DNA of 64,000 nucleotides from Macrostomum hystrix (GCA_950097015.1 CATNEN010000014.1:1178001-1242000), one strand, 5' to 3'. Positions 22,930 to 38,659 are shown, numbered from the stretch's first letter. Notes: generated from the sequence alone by a model not told the origin. Numbers and translations: made by a program.

Positions 22930-23590
22930 CAGGTTTCGCTGGTTGTGTGTGCAGGAGTGTGTTGAGCTGGGTTTCGCTGGTTGAGTGTGCAGGAGTGTGT
23001 TGAGCTGGGTTTCGCTGGTTGAGTGTGCAGGAGTGTGTTGAGCTGGGTTTCGCTGGTTGTGTGTGCAGGAGTGTGTTGAGCTGGGTTACGCTGGTTGTGT
23101 GTGCAGTAGTGTGTTGAGCTGGGTTACGCTGGTTGTGTGTGCAGGAGTGTGTTGAGCTGGGTTTCGCTGGTTGAGTGTGCAGGAGTGTGTTGAGCTGGGT
23201 TACGCTGGTTGTGTGTGCAGGAGTGTGTTGAGCTGGGTTTCGCTGGTTGAGTGTGCAGGAGTGTGTTGAGCTGGGTTACGCTGGTTGAGTGTGCAGGAGT
23301 GTGTTGAGCTGGGTTTCGCTGGTTGTGTGTGCAGGAGTGTGTTGAGCTGGGTTTCGCTGGTTGTGTGTGCAGTAGTGTGTTGAGCTGGGTTTCGCTGGTT
23401 GTGTGTGCAGGAGTGTGCAGGAGTGTGTTGAGCTGGGTTTCGCTGGTTGAGTGTGCAGGAGTGTGTTGAGCTGGGTTTCGCTGGTTGTGTGTGCAGGAGT
23501 GTGTTGAGCTGGGTTTCGCTGGTTGTGTGTGCAGGAGTGTGTTGAGCTGGGTTTCGCTAGTTGTGTGTGCAGGAGTGTGCAGGAGGCCTC
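22930..23590. repeat. 38-bp minisatellite
   Basis: About 17 copies containing 'caggagtgtgttgagctggg' then 'tttcgctggttg'. Units vary at 'ttgagtg/ttgtgtg' and 'tttcg/ttacg', and there is one 10-bp internal duplication (~23405). Confidence 0.95.
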
Positions 23591-23620
23591 TAGGAATCCG
23601 GCAGTGGGTAGAGTATGCTT

Positions 23621-26600
23621 GAGCTTGAGTATGCTGCATGAGCCTGACTATGAGCTTGAGTATGCTGCATGAGCTTGACTATGAGCTTGAGTATGCTGCA
23701 TGAGCCTGACTATGAGCTTGAGTATGCTGCATGAGCCTGACTATGAGCTTGAGTATGCTGCATGAGCCTGACTATGAGCTTGAGTATGCTGCATGAGCCT
23801 GACTATGAGCTTGAGTATGCTGCATGAGCCTGACTATGAGCTTGAGTATGCTGCATGAGCCTGACTATGAGCTTGAGTATGCTGCATGAGCCTGACTATG
23901 AGCTTGAGTATGCTGCATGAGCCTGACTATGAGCTTGAGTATGCTGCATGAGCCTGACTATGAGCTTGAGTATGCTGCATGAGCCTGACTATGAGCTTGA
24001 GTATGCTGCATGAGCCTGACTATGAGCTTGAGTATGCTGCATGAGCCTGACTATGAGCTTGAGTATGCTGCATGAGCCTGACTATGAGCTTGAGTATGCT
24101 GCATGAGCCTGACTATGAGCTTGAGTATGCTGCATGAGCCTGACTATGAGCTTGAGTATGCTGCATGAGCCTGACTATGAGCTTGAGTATGCTGCATGAG
24201 CCTGACTATGAGCTTGAGTATGCTGCATGAGCCTGACTATGAGCTTGAGTATGCTGCATGAGCCTGACTATGAGCTTGAGTATGCTGCATGAGCCTGACT
24301 ATGAGCTTGAGTATGCTGCATGAGCCTGACTATGAGCTTGAGTATGCTGCATGAGCCTGACTATGAGCTTGAGTATGCTGCATGAGCCTGACTATGAGCT
24401 TGAGTATGCTGCATGAGCCTGACTATGAGCTTGAGTATGCTGCATGAGCCTGACTATGAGCTTGAGTATGCTGCATGAGCCTGACTATGAGCTTGAGTAT
24501 GCTGCATGAGCCTGACTATGAGCTTGAGTATGCTGCATGAGCCTGACTATGAGCTTGAGTATGCTGCATGAGCCTGACTATGAGCTTGAGTATGCTGCAT
24601 GAGCCTGACTATGAGCTTGAGTATGCTGCATGAGCCTGACTATGAGCTTGAGTATGCTGCATGAGCCTGACTATGAGCTTGAGTATGCTGCATGAGCCTG
24701 ACTATGAGCTTGAGTATGCTGCATGAGCCTGACTATGAGCTTGAGTATGCTGCATGAGCTTGACTATGAGCTTGAGTATGCTGCATGAGCTTGACTATGA
24801 GCTTGAGTATGCTGCATGAGCCTGACTATGAGCTTGAGTATGCTGCATGAGCCTGACTATGAGCTTGAGTATGCTGCATGAGCCTGACTATGAGCTTGAG
24901 TATGCTGCATGAGCCTGACTATGAGCTTGAGTATGCTGCATGAGCCTGACTATGAGCTTGAGTATGCTGCATGAGCCTGGCTATGAGCTTGAGTATGCTG
25001 CATGAGCCTGACTATGAGCTTGAGTATGCTGCATGAGCCTGACTATGAGCTTGAGTATGCTGCATGAGCCTGACTATGAGCTTGAGTATGCTGCATGAGC
25101 CTGACTATGAGCTTGAGTATGCTGCATGAGCTTGACTATGAGCTTGAGTATGCTGCATGAGCCTGACTATGAGCTTGAGTATGCTGCATGAGCCTGACTA
25201 TGAGCTTGAGTATGCTGCATGAGCCTGACTATGAGCTTGAGTATGCTGCATGAGCCTGACTATGAGCTTGAGTATGCTGCATGAGCCTGACTATGAGCTT
25301 GAGTATGCTGCATGAGCCTGACTATGAGCTTGAGTATGCTGCATGAGCCTGACTATGAGCTTGAGTATGCTGCATGAGCCTGACTATGAGCTTGAGTATG
25401 CTGCATGAGCCTGACTATGAGCTTGAGTATGCTGCATGAGCCTGACTATGAGCTTGAGTATGCTGCATGAGCCTGACTATGAGCTTGAGTATGCTGCATG
25501 AGCCTGACTATGAGCTTGAGTATGCTGCATGAGCCTGACTATGAGCTTGAGTATGCTGCATGAGCCTGACTATGAGCTTGAGTATGCTGCATGAGCCTGA
25601 CTATGAGCTTGAGTATGCTGCATGAGCCTGACTATGAGCTTGAGTATGCTGCATGAGCCTGACTATGAGCTTGAGTATGCTGCATGAGCCTGACTATGAG
25701 CTTGAGTATGCTGCATGAGCCTGACTATGAGCTTGAGTATGCTGCATGAGCCTGACTATGAGCTTGAGTATGCTGCATGAGCCTGACTATGAGCTTGAGT
25801 ATGCTGCATGAGCTTGACTATGAGCTTGAGTATGCTGCATGAGCTTGACTATGAGCTTGAGTATGCTGCATGAGCCTGACTATGAGCTTGAGTATGCTGC
25901 ATGAGCCTGACTATGAGCTTGAGTATGCTGCATGAGCCTGACTATGAGCTTGAGTATGCTGCATGAGCCTGGCTATGAGCTTGAGTATGCTGCATGAGCC
26001 TGACTATGAGCTTGAGTATGCTGCATGAGCCTGACTATGAGCTTGAGTATGCTGCATGAGCCTGACTATGAGCTTGAGTATGCTGCATGAGCCTGACTAT
26101 GAGCTTGAGTATGCTGCATGAGCCTGACTATGAGCTTGAGTATGCTGCATGAGCCTGACTATGAGCTTGAGTATGCTGCATGAGCCTGACTATGAGCTTG
26201 AGTATGCTGCATGAGCCTGACTATGAGCTTGAGTATGCTGCATGAGCCTGACTATGAGCTTGAGTATGCTGCATGAGCCTGACTATGAGCTTGAGTATGC
26301 TGCATGAGCCTGACTATGAGCTTGAGTATGCTGCATGAGCCTGACTATGAGCTTGAGTATGCTGCATGAGCCTGACTATGAGCTTGAGTATGCTGCATGA
26401 GCCTGACTATGAGCTTGAGTATGCTGCATGAGCCTGACTATGAGCTTGAGTATGCTGCATGAGCCTGACTATGAGCTTGAGTATGCTGCATGAGCCTGAC
26501 TATGAGCTTGAGTATGCTGCATGAGCCTGACTATGAGCTTGAGTATGCTGCATGAGCCTGACTATGAGCTTGAGTATGCTGCATGAGCTTGACTATGAGC

Positions 26601-29448
26601 TTGAGTATGCTGCATGAGCTTGACTATGAGCTTGAGTATGCTGCATGAGCCTGACTATGAGCTTGAGTATGCTGCATGAGCCTGACTATGAGCTTGAGTA
26701 TGCTGCATGAGCCTGACTATGAGCTTGAGTATGCTGCATGAGCCTGACTATGAGCTTGAGTATGCTGCATGAGCCTGACTATGAGCTTGAGTATGCTGCA
26801 TGAGCCTGACTATGAGCTTGAGTATGCTGCATGAGCCTGACTATGAGCTTGAGTATGCTGCATGAGCCTGACTATGAGCTTGAGTATGCTGCATGAGCCT
26901 GACTATGAGCTTGAGTATGCTGCATGAGCCTGACTATGAGCTTGAGTATGCTGCATGAGCCTGACTATGAGCTTGAGTATGCTGCATGAGCCTGACTATG
27001 AGCTTGAGTATGCTGCATGAGCCTGACTATGAGCTTGAGTATGCTGCATGAGCCTGACTATGAGCTTGAGTATGCTGCATGAGCCTGACTATGAGCTTGA
27101 GTATGCTGCATGAGCCTGACTATGAGCTTGAGTATGCTGCATGAGCCTGACTATGAGCTTGAGTATGCTGCATGAGCCTGACTATGAGCTTGAGTATGCT
27201 GCATGAGCCTGACTATGAGCTTGAGTATGCTGCATGAGCCTGACTATGAGCTTGAGTATGCTGCATGAGCCTGACTATGAGCTTGAGTATGCTGCATGAG
27301 CCTGACTATGAGCTTGAGTATGCTGCATGAGCCTGACTATGAGCTTGAGTATGCTGCATGAGCCTGACTATGAGCTTGAGTATGCTGCATGAGCCTGACT
27401 ATGAGCTTGAGTATGCTGCATGAGCCTGACTATGAGCTTGAGTATGCTGCATGAGCCTGACTATGAGCTTGAGTATGCTGCATGAGCTTGACTATGAGCT
27501 TGAGTATGCTGCATGAGCTTGACTATGAGCTTGAGTATGCTGCATGAGCTTGACTATGAGCTTGAGTATGCTGCATGAGCCTGACTATGAGCTTGAGTAT
27601 GCTGCATGAGCCTGACTATGAGCTTGAGTATGCTGCATGAGCCTGACTATGAGCTTGAGTATGCTGCATGAGCCTGACTATGAGCTTGAGTATGCTGCAT
27701 GAGCCTGACTATGAGCTTGAGTATGCTGCATGAGCCTGACTATGAGCTTGAGTATGCTGCATGAGCCTGACTATGAGCTTGAGTATGCTGCATGAGCCTG
27801 ACTATGAGCTTGAGTATGCTGCATGAGCCTGACTATGAGCTTGAGTATGCTGCATGAGCCTGACTATGAGCTTGAGTATGCTGCATGAGCCTGACTATGA
27901 GCTTGAGTATGCTGCATGAGCCTGACTATGAGCTTGAGTATGCTGCATGAGCCTGACTATGAGCTTGAGTATGCTGCATGAGCCTGACTATGAGCTTGAG
28001 TATGCTGCATGAGCCTGACTATGAGCTTGAGTATGCTGCATGAGCCTGACTATGAGCTTGAGTATGCTGCATGAGCCTGACTATGAGCTTGAGTATGCTG
28101 CATGAGCCTGACTATGAGCTTGAGTATGCTGCATGAGCCTGACTATGAGCTTGAGTATGCTGCATGAGCCTGACTATGAGCTTGAGTATGCTGCATGAGC
28201 CTGACTATGAGCTTGAGTATGCTGCATGAGCCTGACTATGAGCTTGAGTATGCTGCATGAGCTTGACTATGAGCTTGAGTATGCTGCATGAGCTTGACTA
28301 TGAGCTTGAGTATGCTGCATGAGCCTGACTATGAGCTTGAGTATGCTGCATGAGCCTGACTATGAGCTTGAGTATGCTGCATGAGCCTGACTATGAGCTT
28401 GAGTATGCTGCATGAGCCTGACTATGAGCTTGAGTATGCTGCATGAGCCTGACTATGAGCTTGAGTATGCTGCATGAGCCTGGCTATGAGCTTGAGTATG
28501 CTGCATGAGCCTGACTATGAGCTTGAGTATGCTGCATGAGCCTGACTATGAGCTTGAGTATGCTGCATGAGCCTGACTATGAGCTTGAGTATGCTGCATG
28601 AGCCTGACTATGAGCTTGAGTATGCTGCATGAGCCTGACTATGAGCTTGAGTATGCTGCATGAGCCTGACTATGAGCTTGAGTATGCTGCATGAGCCTGA
28701 CTATGAGCTTGAGTATGCTGCATGAGCCTGACTATGAGCTTGAGTATGCTGCATGAGCCTGACTATGAGCTTGAGTATGCTGCATGAGCCTGACTATGAG
28801 CTTGAGTATGCTGCATGAGCCTGACTATGAGCTTGAGTATGCTGCATGAGCCTGACTATGAGCTTGAGTATGCTGCATGAGCCTGACTATGAGCTTGAGT
28901 ATGCTGCATGAGCCTGACTATGAGCTTGAGTATGCTGCATGAGCCTGACTATGAGCTTGAGTATGCTGCATGAGCCTGACTATGAGCTTGAGTATGCTGC
29001 ATGAGCCTGACTATGAGCTTGAGTATGCTGCATGAGCCTGACTATGAGCTTGAGTATGCTGCATGAGCCTGACTATGAGCTTGAGTATGCTGCATGAGCC
29101 TGACTATGAGCTTGAGTATGCTGCATGAGCCTGACTATGAGCTTGAGTATGCTGCATGAGCCTGACTATGAGCTTGAGTATGCTGCATGAGCCTGACTAT
29201 GAGCTTGAGTATGCTGCATGAGCCTGACTATGAGCTTGAGTATGCTGCATGAGCCTGACTATGAGCTTGAGTATGCTGCATGAGCCTGACTATGAGCTTG
29301 AGTATGCTGCATGAGCCTGACTATGAGCTTGAGTATGCTGCATGAGCCTGACTATGAGCTTGAGTATGCTGCATGAGCCTGACTATGAGCTTGAGTATGC
29401 TGCATGAGCCTGACTATGAGCTTGAGTATGCTGCATGAGCTTGACTAT
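23621..29448. repeat. 31-bp satellite array, exactly 188 units without indels
   Basis: The unit is 'gagcttgagtatgctgcatg' + 'agcctgactat'. The span is 5,828 bp = 188 x 31, with phase unbroken from end to end. Variation is almost confined to position 24 (c to t in units 2, 37-38, 49, 71-72, 96-97, 125-127, 150-151, 188) and position 27 (a to g in units 44, 76, 157). The near-perfect homogeneity implies very recent expansion or gene conversion. Confidence 0.98.
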
Positions 29449-30325
29449 GGTGTGTTTTTGTGTAATGCAGAAGCCCTATACTCGTATTCTCATCTTTTTC
29501 GTTTCGCCATGCAAACGAATTTTCAGTGAGACCCATAAATTGCTAACTGAACGCTAAGCGAATTGTTGACGAATAGAAAACAATGCCTGCAAAAGCAGCA
29601 AGTCCGCAAAAACTGCTGCTTTTGTCCCCGTCCGCAGCTCAGCTCCCTATTGCAGGCCATCCAGAAACTGCGTCACAGTCGGTGGCTGCAACTTCTTCAG
29701 GCCACCCGCTCCGCTGCCACCCGCTCCGATCCGCTGGCTTGTCAGTCATCCGGGATTGAAATCAGCAGCGCCAAGTCAGCATTGAATCCTTTCATCCTTT
29801 GTCTGCAACCGGGGCCAAAGACAACGAAACAATGCGACCCACTGGAAGACTTCAGTTCAGTCGTCCGGGACCAAAAAAAGTGGGCTAAAATTTAAACTTT
29901 CGCGAGCCTCAGAAACAGATAGACAGTGGTCCTTGTCAATCAATTTGCGGCCATTGTGCCAGCCATGCAGTACCGCTCGGACACTAAACCGATACCATGG
30001 GCTTCTGATAGCGTTCTGAAATAAGTCAAGAAAAATGTATTGTTAAAATTAGCCAATAGTGAATGCAGAAGTGACGTTGCAAACAGGAATTGTAACGTCT
30101 AAACTTTAGGCTAAACTTTATTGCAGTTTTACAGATAGTATAAATAGATAGAAGAGAGCGCGTCCCACAAAATATCCATTGCACAATATTCAATTTATCT
30201 AAAAGCACTATCTGCCTCGCCATTTGTATTACCTCCACATAGAGCCAGCTCATCATCTCCAGCCCCTACCTTCGCAGGCAAAAACATTGCTAAAAACTCA
30301 TTCAGGAACTTCCTATCCAGATTCC
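29449..30325. other. Intergenic, no gene recognised
   Basis: A 110-codon ORF (29563-29895, +) has no recognisable domain and low-quality composition. Confidence 0.45.
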
Positions 30326-30885
30326 GTCACTCCCCATCTCTGTTTTGTCACTCCCCATCCCCGTTGTCACTCCCCATCCCCGTTGTCACTACCCATCCCC
30401 GTTGTCACTACCCATCCCCGTTTTGTCACTCCCCATCTCTGTTTTGTCACTCCCCATCCCCGTTGTCACTCCCCATCCCCGTTGTCACTACCCATCCCCG
30501 TTGTCACTACCCATCCCCGTTTTGTCACTCCCCATCTCTGTTTTGTTACTCCCCATCCCCGTTTTGTCCCTCCCTATCTCTGTTTTGTCCCTCCCTATCT
30601 CTGTTTTGTCACTCTCTATCTCTGTTTTGTCCCTCCCTATCTCTGTTTTGTCACTCCCTATCTCTGTTTTGTCCCTCCCTATCTCTGTTTTGTCCCTCCC
30701 TATCTCTGTTTTGTCCCTCCCTATCTCTGTTTTGTCTCTCCCTATCTCTGTTTTGTCCCTCCCTATCTCTGTTTTGTCCCTCCCTATCTCTGTTTTGTCC
30801 CTCCCTATCCCTGTTTTGTCCCTCCCTATCTCTGTTTTGTCCCTCCCTATCTCTGTTTTGTCACTCTCTATCTTTCCCTAGCACT
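30326..30885. repeat. ~18-20-bp pyrimidine-rich minisatellite
   Basis: Copies of 'tcactccccatccccgttg' grade into 'tccctccctatctctgttttg'. Strand-asymmetric (C+T rich), so all three plus frames stay open; the resulting ORFs are artefacts. Confidence 0.93.
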
Positions 30886-30889
30886 CCCA

Positions 30890-31450
30890 TCACTGTCGGG
30901 CACTTCCTAAATCTCTTGTTTCTCATATTTTTTCTCCTCTTTCCTGGGCAACCCCAATCATCTTATCTGGGCACTCTAATTCTATAACATTTTGGTACGT
31001 CCCATTTTCTCCCACTATCCTCCTCTGTCTCAGTCACTCGCAATCATTCCCGATCTCCGTGGTGGTCCGAATCTCCCACAATGAGTGGCTTTTTCGTGCA
31101 CTCCGCATTGCCGCAGCTTTGAGGCCGTTTGTTCAGAGAGAGCAATGGCCCACACACGCGGACTCGGCCGCATTGACGGAGGGCTGTGACGTAGGCAATG
31201 ACCCGCCTCTCATCTCACTCTGCATCTCCCTCAGCCTCGCGACAGTTTTTTAATAGCGATTATCCCTCAAAACAAAATGCGAAACAACACCAAATAAGAC
31301 AATAAAACACAGCACCGAGTCCATTAAATTGCCAATTGCTGTGTCGCCACTTGACAAACCAGGTGACAGCACAACATCTGACAGCCACTTCAGCCACTGC
31401 GGTGGGGGCAGGGACTCGTGGGGTTAACAAGTTGAGAACACTGACTCACT
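30890..31450. other. Upstream region of Fezf, no coding sequence recognised
   Basis: No array and no exon. Possibly distal regulatory DNA. Confidence 0.4.
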
Positions 31451-31462
31451 GACTCACGCAGT

Positions 31463-31718
31463 CGTGTGTGTGTGTGTGTGTGGTCGAGCAGCCGTGCTCA
31501 CAGCCCTGGGTTGCCCGGCTTCGCTCCTGGCCAATGGCAGACGTTCGCGGCCGCCCCAGCGCGAGAAAAAAGTTCGCAGCTTTTTGCCCGAGTCATTGTT
31601 GCCCCATTGTTCCCTGGTCTGCCAGTCAGGCGGTCCGTACCAAGGCTATTTAGCAGGGCCCCCGGAGACAAGGCAAGCATTAGTCTGAACCGAGGGACCA
31701 AGCAAAGACAATTACCAG
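31463..31718 (+). promoter_or_regulatory. Putative Fezf promoter, first untranslated exon and UTR intron donor
   Basis: A short (gt)n run at ~31463 is followed by a CCAAT box (31531-31535), two SOX-type 'cattgtt' sites 11 bp apart (31594-31600, 31605-31611) and a TATA-like 'ctatttag' (near 31645). A donor 'ccag|gtaaga' at 31719 pairs with an acceptor at 31787-31788, giving a 70-bp intron just before the ATG. Confidence 0.45.
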
Positions 31719-31800
31719 GTAAGAATAATCGAAGCTGCCGTTTGCTTATCCATGAAATGGGCCAATTGCCAATTTGCTTATCTTCCAGCAGCAGCTGAAA

Positions 31801-33571
<1,771 letters not shown>

Positions 33572-34995
33572 ACCTATGAGACCTGAGCTACCTGGCTGCG
33601 GACACGTATGCAACTTCGCCAGGCTGTACCTGAGTACAGACTACCTACTCTCCATTTTAATTATCACCTAGAGTTCAGAACCATTGCAATGCCAGACTCC
33701 CAATTACCCAATTATGTCACCTGGAATCCCAAACTTCCTCCACGCCAGACTCTCAATTATCCAATTATGTCACCTGGAATCAAGACCTACTCGATCCATA
33801 CGACCTCCTCTATTTAAATCACCTGGAATTCCGACCTGGACATCAGAAACCTGAAAATGTTGATGCTGGGAGTTATTACCGCATACGAAAGTGCATAGTT
33901 ACTGTTGTGTTTTGACTCAAATGGAAAAGTTGTAATGGAAAAATACCGTTTAGCTTTATCTAAAGCAAGTGCAATTTCTTGAATTTCAGAAATTTTTAAT
34001 TTGTTCATTCACACAATATTTACATTTTTGTTCAATGCAATCGTGCCTTACTCGATCAAAAGCAACTAAATAAGTGCAATTTTTGCCTCTTCTGTCCAGC
34101 ATCGCCGACGCCGACATCTGCATGGCAAACCCTTCGCCAAAGATCACCAAAAGATTTTTTCACGAACTTTTTACTTTTTTAAGTGTCACTTGCTAAACGC
34201 GCACCTCTGTACACGTGCTGATTTCTAAGCCGCACTTCGCCTGTCGATAATTATTAGCCTATGCAACTGCACCTTTCTCTGATGTACCACCTGAATTGAA
34301 AAGTACACACGACAGCAACCCAAAGCCTGGTTGATGCGATCAGATACACCTCACTTTCACTTCCTAAATCAATACAATGAGCCAGAATAAAAAGTGGAGT
34401 TAATGGAGAACAATTAGATGCCGTCTGAGCAGCAGCAGCAGCAGCAGCATGGCAGTTGAGCACGAGAGCTCAGAGAAATCTAGGACAATGCACAAGATTG
34501 AGTTGAGATTCGCGGAATTACAGAATTCGGATCGATCAGCCGCCACTTTTCCTTTTCGACTCAACTATCTGCGGAGTCGCGAGCGAAGGATCTCGGCTCA
34601 GAGTCAAGAGGCAGCCGTCAGGAGCGAAAGAATTCTTTCCTCCACGATTGAATATTGGCCCTCAACAATGACATGGAGAGGCCACTCGACAGTGTTGCTC
34701 AAGCCACTTGTGGAGCAGCACAATGCCCCACTGCCAGCCCAGAGCTGCACGGAAGGCATTTCTTTGCGGCAAAAAGAACTCCGAGATCTCGCGGCAGTCG
34801 GAGCGGCGAAGTTGCTCGCGAGGCCAAGGACACAGCTGACTGACTGCCTCCATTTTAAATTTTGACAATTCACTCTTTTTTGTTTGAAGTTTCCGAAACT
34901 TCCGCTAAAATTCACGTGTTGCTGAGAGAAAAAGAGTGCGCCAAAATTTATTTTCAGTTTCCCTGAAGATAAATATAGACAATAGGAGACAATCT
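33572..34995. other. Intergenic 3' of Fezf
   Basis: A short (agc)7 run at ~34430-34450 and a 138-codon ORF (34449-34865, +) with no recognisable domain. Otherwise nothing identified. Confidence 0.45.
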
Positions 34996-34997
34996 AT

Positions 34998-35342
34998 TCA
35001 GCACTGGCACATCATTCAGTGACGGTGGACCAGAGCTATTCAGCACTGGCACATCATTCAGTGACGGTGGATCAGAGCTATTTAGCACTGGCACATCATT
35101 CAGTGACGGTGGATCAGAGCTATTCAGCACTGGCACATCATTCAGTGACGGTGGATCAGAGCTATTTAGCACTGGCACATCATTCAGTGACGGTGGATCA
35201 GAGCTATTCAGCACTGGCACATCATTCAGTGACGGTGGATCAGAGCTATTCAGCACTGGCACATCATTCAGTGACGGTGGATCAGAGCTATTTAGCACTG
35301 GCACATCATTCAGTGACGGTGGATCAGAGCTATTCAGCACTC
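34998..35342. repeat. 42-bp minisatellite, 8 copies
   Basis: Unit containing 'cagagctattcagcactggc' + 'acatcattcagtgacggtgg'. The only consistent variation is attca/attta. It is codon-length, so both strands are open. Confidence 0.95.
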
Positions 35343-35374
35343 CTCAGCAATTCAGCACTCCTCACCACCAGTGC

Positions 35375-38300
35375 TGGAATCCACCATGTTACAAATGCTG
35401 TTCAACATGGAATCCACCATGTTACACAGGCTGTTCTAAAGGCTGTTCTACATGGAATCCACCCTGTTAGACAGGCTGTTCTACATGGAATCCAGCCAGT
35501 TAGAAAGGCTGTTCTACATGGAATCCATCGTGTTAGACAGGCTGTTCTACATGGAATCCACCCTGTTAGACAGGCTGTTCTACATGGAATCCACCCTGTT
35601 AGACAGGCTGTTCTACATGGAATCCACCCTGTTAGACAGGCTGTTCTACATGGAATCCATCGTGTTAGATAGGCAGTTCTACATGGAATCCATCGTGTTA
35701 GACAGGCTGTTCTACATGGAATCCATCGTGTTAGACAGGCTGTTCTACATGGAATCCACCCTGTTAGACAGGCTGTTCTACATGGAATCCACCCTGTTAG
35801 ACAGGCTGTTCTACATGGAATCCACCCTGTTAGACAGGCTGTTCTACATAGAATCCATCGTGTTAGACAGCCTGTTCTACATGGAATCCAACCTGTTAGA
35901 CAGGCTGTTCTACATGGAATCCACCCTGTTAGACAGGCTGTTCTACATGGAATCCACCCTGTTAGACAGGCTGTTCTACATGGAATCCACCCTGTTAGAC
36001 AGGCTGTTCTACATGGAATCCACCCTGTTAGACAGGCTGTTCTACATGGAATCCACCCTGTTAGACAGGCTGTTCTACATAGAATCCATCGTGTTAGACA
36101 GCCTGTTCTACATGGAATCCAACCTGTTAGACAGGCTGTTCTACATGGAATCCACCCTGTTAGACAGGCTGTTCTACATGGAATCCACCCTGTTAGACAG
36201 GCTGTTCTACATGGAATCCATCGTGTTAGATAGGCAGTTCTACATGGAATCCACCCTGTTAGACAGGCTGTTCTACATGAAATCCATCGTGTTAGACAGG
36301 CTGTTCTACATGGAATCCACCCTGTTAGACAGGCTGTTCTAAAGGCTGTTCTACATGGAATCCACCATGTTACACAGGCTGTTCTACATGGAATCCATCG
36401 TGTTAGACAGCCTGTTCTACATGGAATCCACCCTGTTAGACAGGCTGTTCTACATGGAATCCACCCTGTTAGACAGGCTGTTCTACATGGAATCCAGCCA
36501 GTTAGAAAGGCTGTTCTACATGGAATCCATCGTGTTAGACAGCCTGTTCTACATGGAATCCACCCTGTTAGACAGGCTGTTCTACATGGAATCCACCCTG
36601 TTAGACAGGCTGTTCTACATGGAATCCACCCTGTTAGACAGGCTGTTCTACATGGAATCCATCGTGTTAGATAGGCAGTTCTACATGGAATCCATCGTGT
36701 TAGACAGGCTGTTCTACATGGAATCCACCCTGTTAGACAGGCTGTTCTACATGGAATCCACCCTGTTAGACAGGCTGTTCTACATAGAATCCATCGTGTT
36801 AGACAGCCTGTTCTACATGGAATCCAACCTGTTAGACAGGCTGTTCTACATGGAATCCACCCTGTTAGACAGGCTGTTCTACATGGAATCCACCCTGTTA
36901 GACAGGCTGTTCTACATGGAATCCACCCTGTTAGACAGGCTGTTCTACATGGAATCCACCCTGTTAGACAGGCTGTTCTACATGGAATAAACCTGTTAGA
37001 CAGGCTGTTCTACATGGAATCCATCGTGTTAGACAGGCTGTTCTACATGGAATCCATCGTGTTAGACAGCCTGTTCTACATGGAATCCACCCTGTTAGAC
37101 AGGCTGTTCTACATAGAATCCATCGTGTTAGATAGGCAGTTCTACATGGAATCCAACCTGTTAGACAGGCTGTTCTACATGGAATCCAGCCAGTTAGAAA
37201 GGCTGTTCTACATGGAATCAATCGTGTTAGACAGCCTGTTCTACATGGAATCCATCGTGTTAGACAGCCTGTTCTACATGGAATCCACCCTGTTAGACAG
37301 GCTGTTCTACATGGAATCCACCCTGTTAGACAGGCTGTTCTACATGGAATCCACCCTGTTAGACAGGCTGTTCTACATGGAATCCATCGTGTTAGATAGG
37401 CAGTTCTACATGGAATCCATCGTGTTAGACAGGCTGTTCTACATGGAATCCATCGTGTTAGACAGGCTGTTCTACATGGAATCCACCATGTTAGACAGGC
37501 TTTTCTACATGAAACCCTGTTACACAGGCTGTTCTACAGCCAGTTAGAAAGGCTGTTCTACATGGAATCCATCGTGTTAGACAGGCTGTTCTACATGGAA
37601 TCCATCGTGTTAGACAGGCTGTTCTACATGGAATCCACCATGTTACAAATGCTGTTCAACATGGAATCCACCATGTTAGACAGGCTTTTCTACATGAAAC
37701 ACTGTTACACAGGCTGTTCTACAGCCAGTTAGAAAGGCTGTTCTACATGGAATCCATCGTGTTAGGCAGGCTGTTCTACATGGAATCCATCGTGTTAGAC
37801 AGGCTGTTCTACATGGAATCCATCGTGTTAGACAGGCTGTTCTACATGGAATCCATCGTGTTAGGCAGGCTGTTCTACATCGAATCCATCGTGTTAGACA
37901 GGCTGTTCTACATGGAATCCATCGTGTTAGACAGGCTGTTCTACATGGAATCCATCGTGTTACACAGGCTGTTCTACAGCCAGTTAGAAAGGCTGTTCTA
38001 CATGGAATCCATCGTGTTAGACAGGCTGTTCTACATGGAATCCACCATGTTACAAATGCTGTTCAACATGGAATCCACCATGTTAGACAGGCTTTTCTAC
38101 ATGAAACCCTGTTACACAGGCTGTTCTACAGCCAGTTAGAAAGGCTGTTCTACATGGAATCCATCGTGTTAGACAGGCTGTTCTACATGGAATCCATCGT
38201 GTTAGACAGGCTGTTCTACATGGAATCCATCGTGTTAGACAGGCTGTTCTACATGGAATCCATCGTGTTAGACAGGCTGTTCTACATGGAATCCATCGTG

Positions 38301-38655
38301 TTAGACAGGCTGTTCTACATGGAATCCATCGTGTTAGACAGGCTGTTCTACATGGAATCCATCGTGTTAGACAGGCTGTTCTACATGGAATCCATCGTGT
38401 TAGACAGGCTGTTCTACATGGAATCCATCGTGTTAGACAGGCTGTTCTACATGGAATCCATCGTGTTAGACAGGCTGTTCTACATGGAATCCATCGTGTT
38501 AGACAGGCTGTTCTACATGGAATCCATCGTGTTAGACAGGCTGTTCTACATGGAATCCATCGTGTTAGACAGGCTGTTCTACATGGAATCCATCGTGTTA
38601 GACAGGCTGTTCTACATGGAATCCATCGTGTTAGACAGGCTGTTCTACATGAAAT
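35375..38655. repeat. 33-bp minisatellite, ~99 copies
   Basis: Unit 'ttctacatggaatccaccct' + 'gttagacaggctg'. Subtypes (accctg, atcgtg, aacctg, agccagttagaaa, accatgttacaaa) are arranged in duplicated multi-unit blocks. The distal end (38154-38650) is 15 identical atcgtg units. The unit is 11 codons, giving long ORFs of 'MESTLLDRLFY' repeats that break at simple deletions and TAA codons. No start context or flanking exon supports coding. Confidence 0.96.
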
Positions 38656-38659
38656 AAAC

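Noticed and set aside
23124-23639. 171-codon Thr/His-rich minus-strand ORF
   Set aside because: Generated by the 38-bp minisatellite; the frame rotates with the repeat and ends at its edge.
23621-29448. CRISPR-like array
   Set aside because: Units abut directly with no spacers and the surrounding genes are animal; this is satellite DNA.
30224-30987. Three overlapping Ser/Pro/Leu-rich plus-strand ORFs
   Set aside because: All three frames are open through a pyrimidine-rich minisatellite; no coding signal.
34449-34865. 138-codon ORF as a gene
   Set aside because: No domain, no splice or promoter context, and an overlapping antisense ORF of equal quality; probably chance.
35452-38657. Long ORFs of 'MESTLLDRLFY' repeats as a repeat protein
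   Set aside because: The unit length is a multiple of three and stop-free, so ORFs are automatic. Substitutions among units are not biased to synonymous sites, frames break at simple indels, and no flanking exons or start signals fit.
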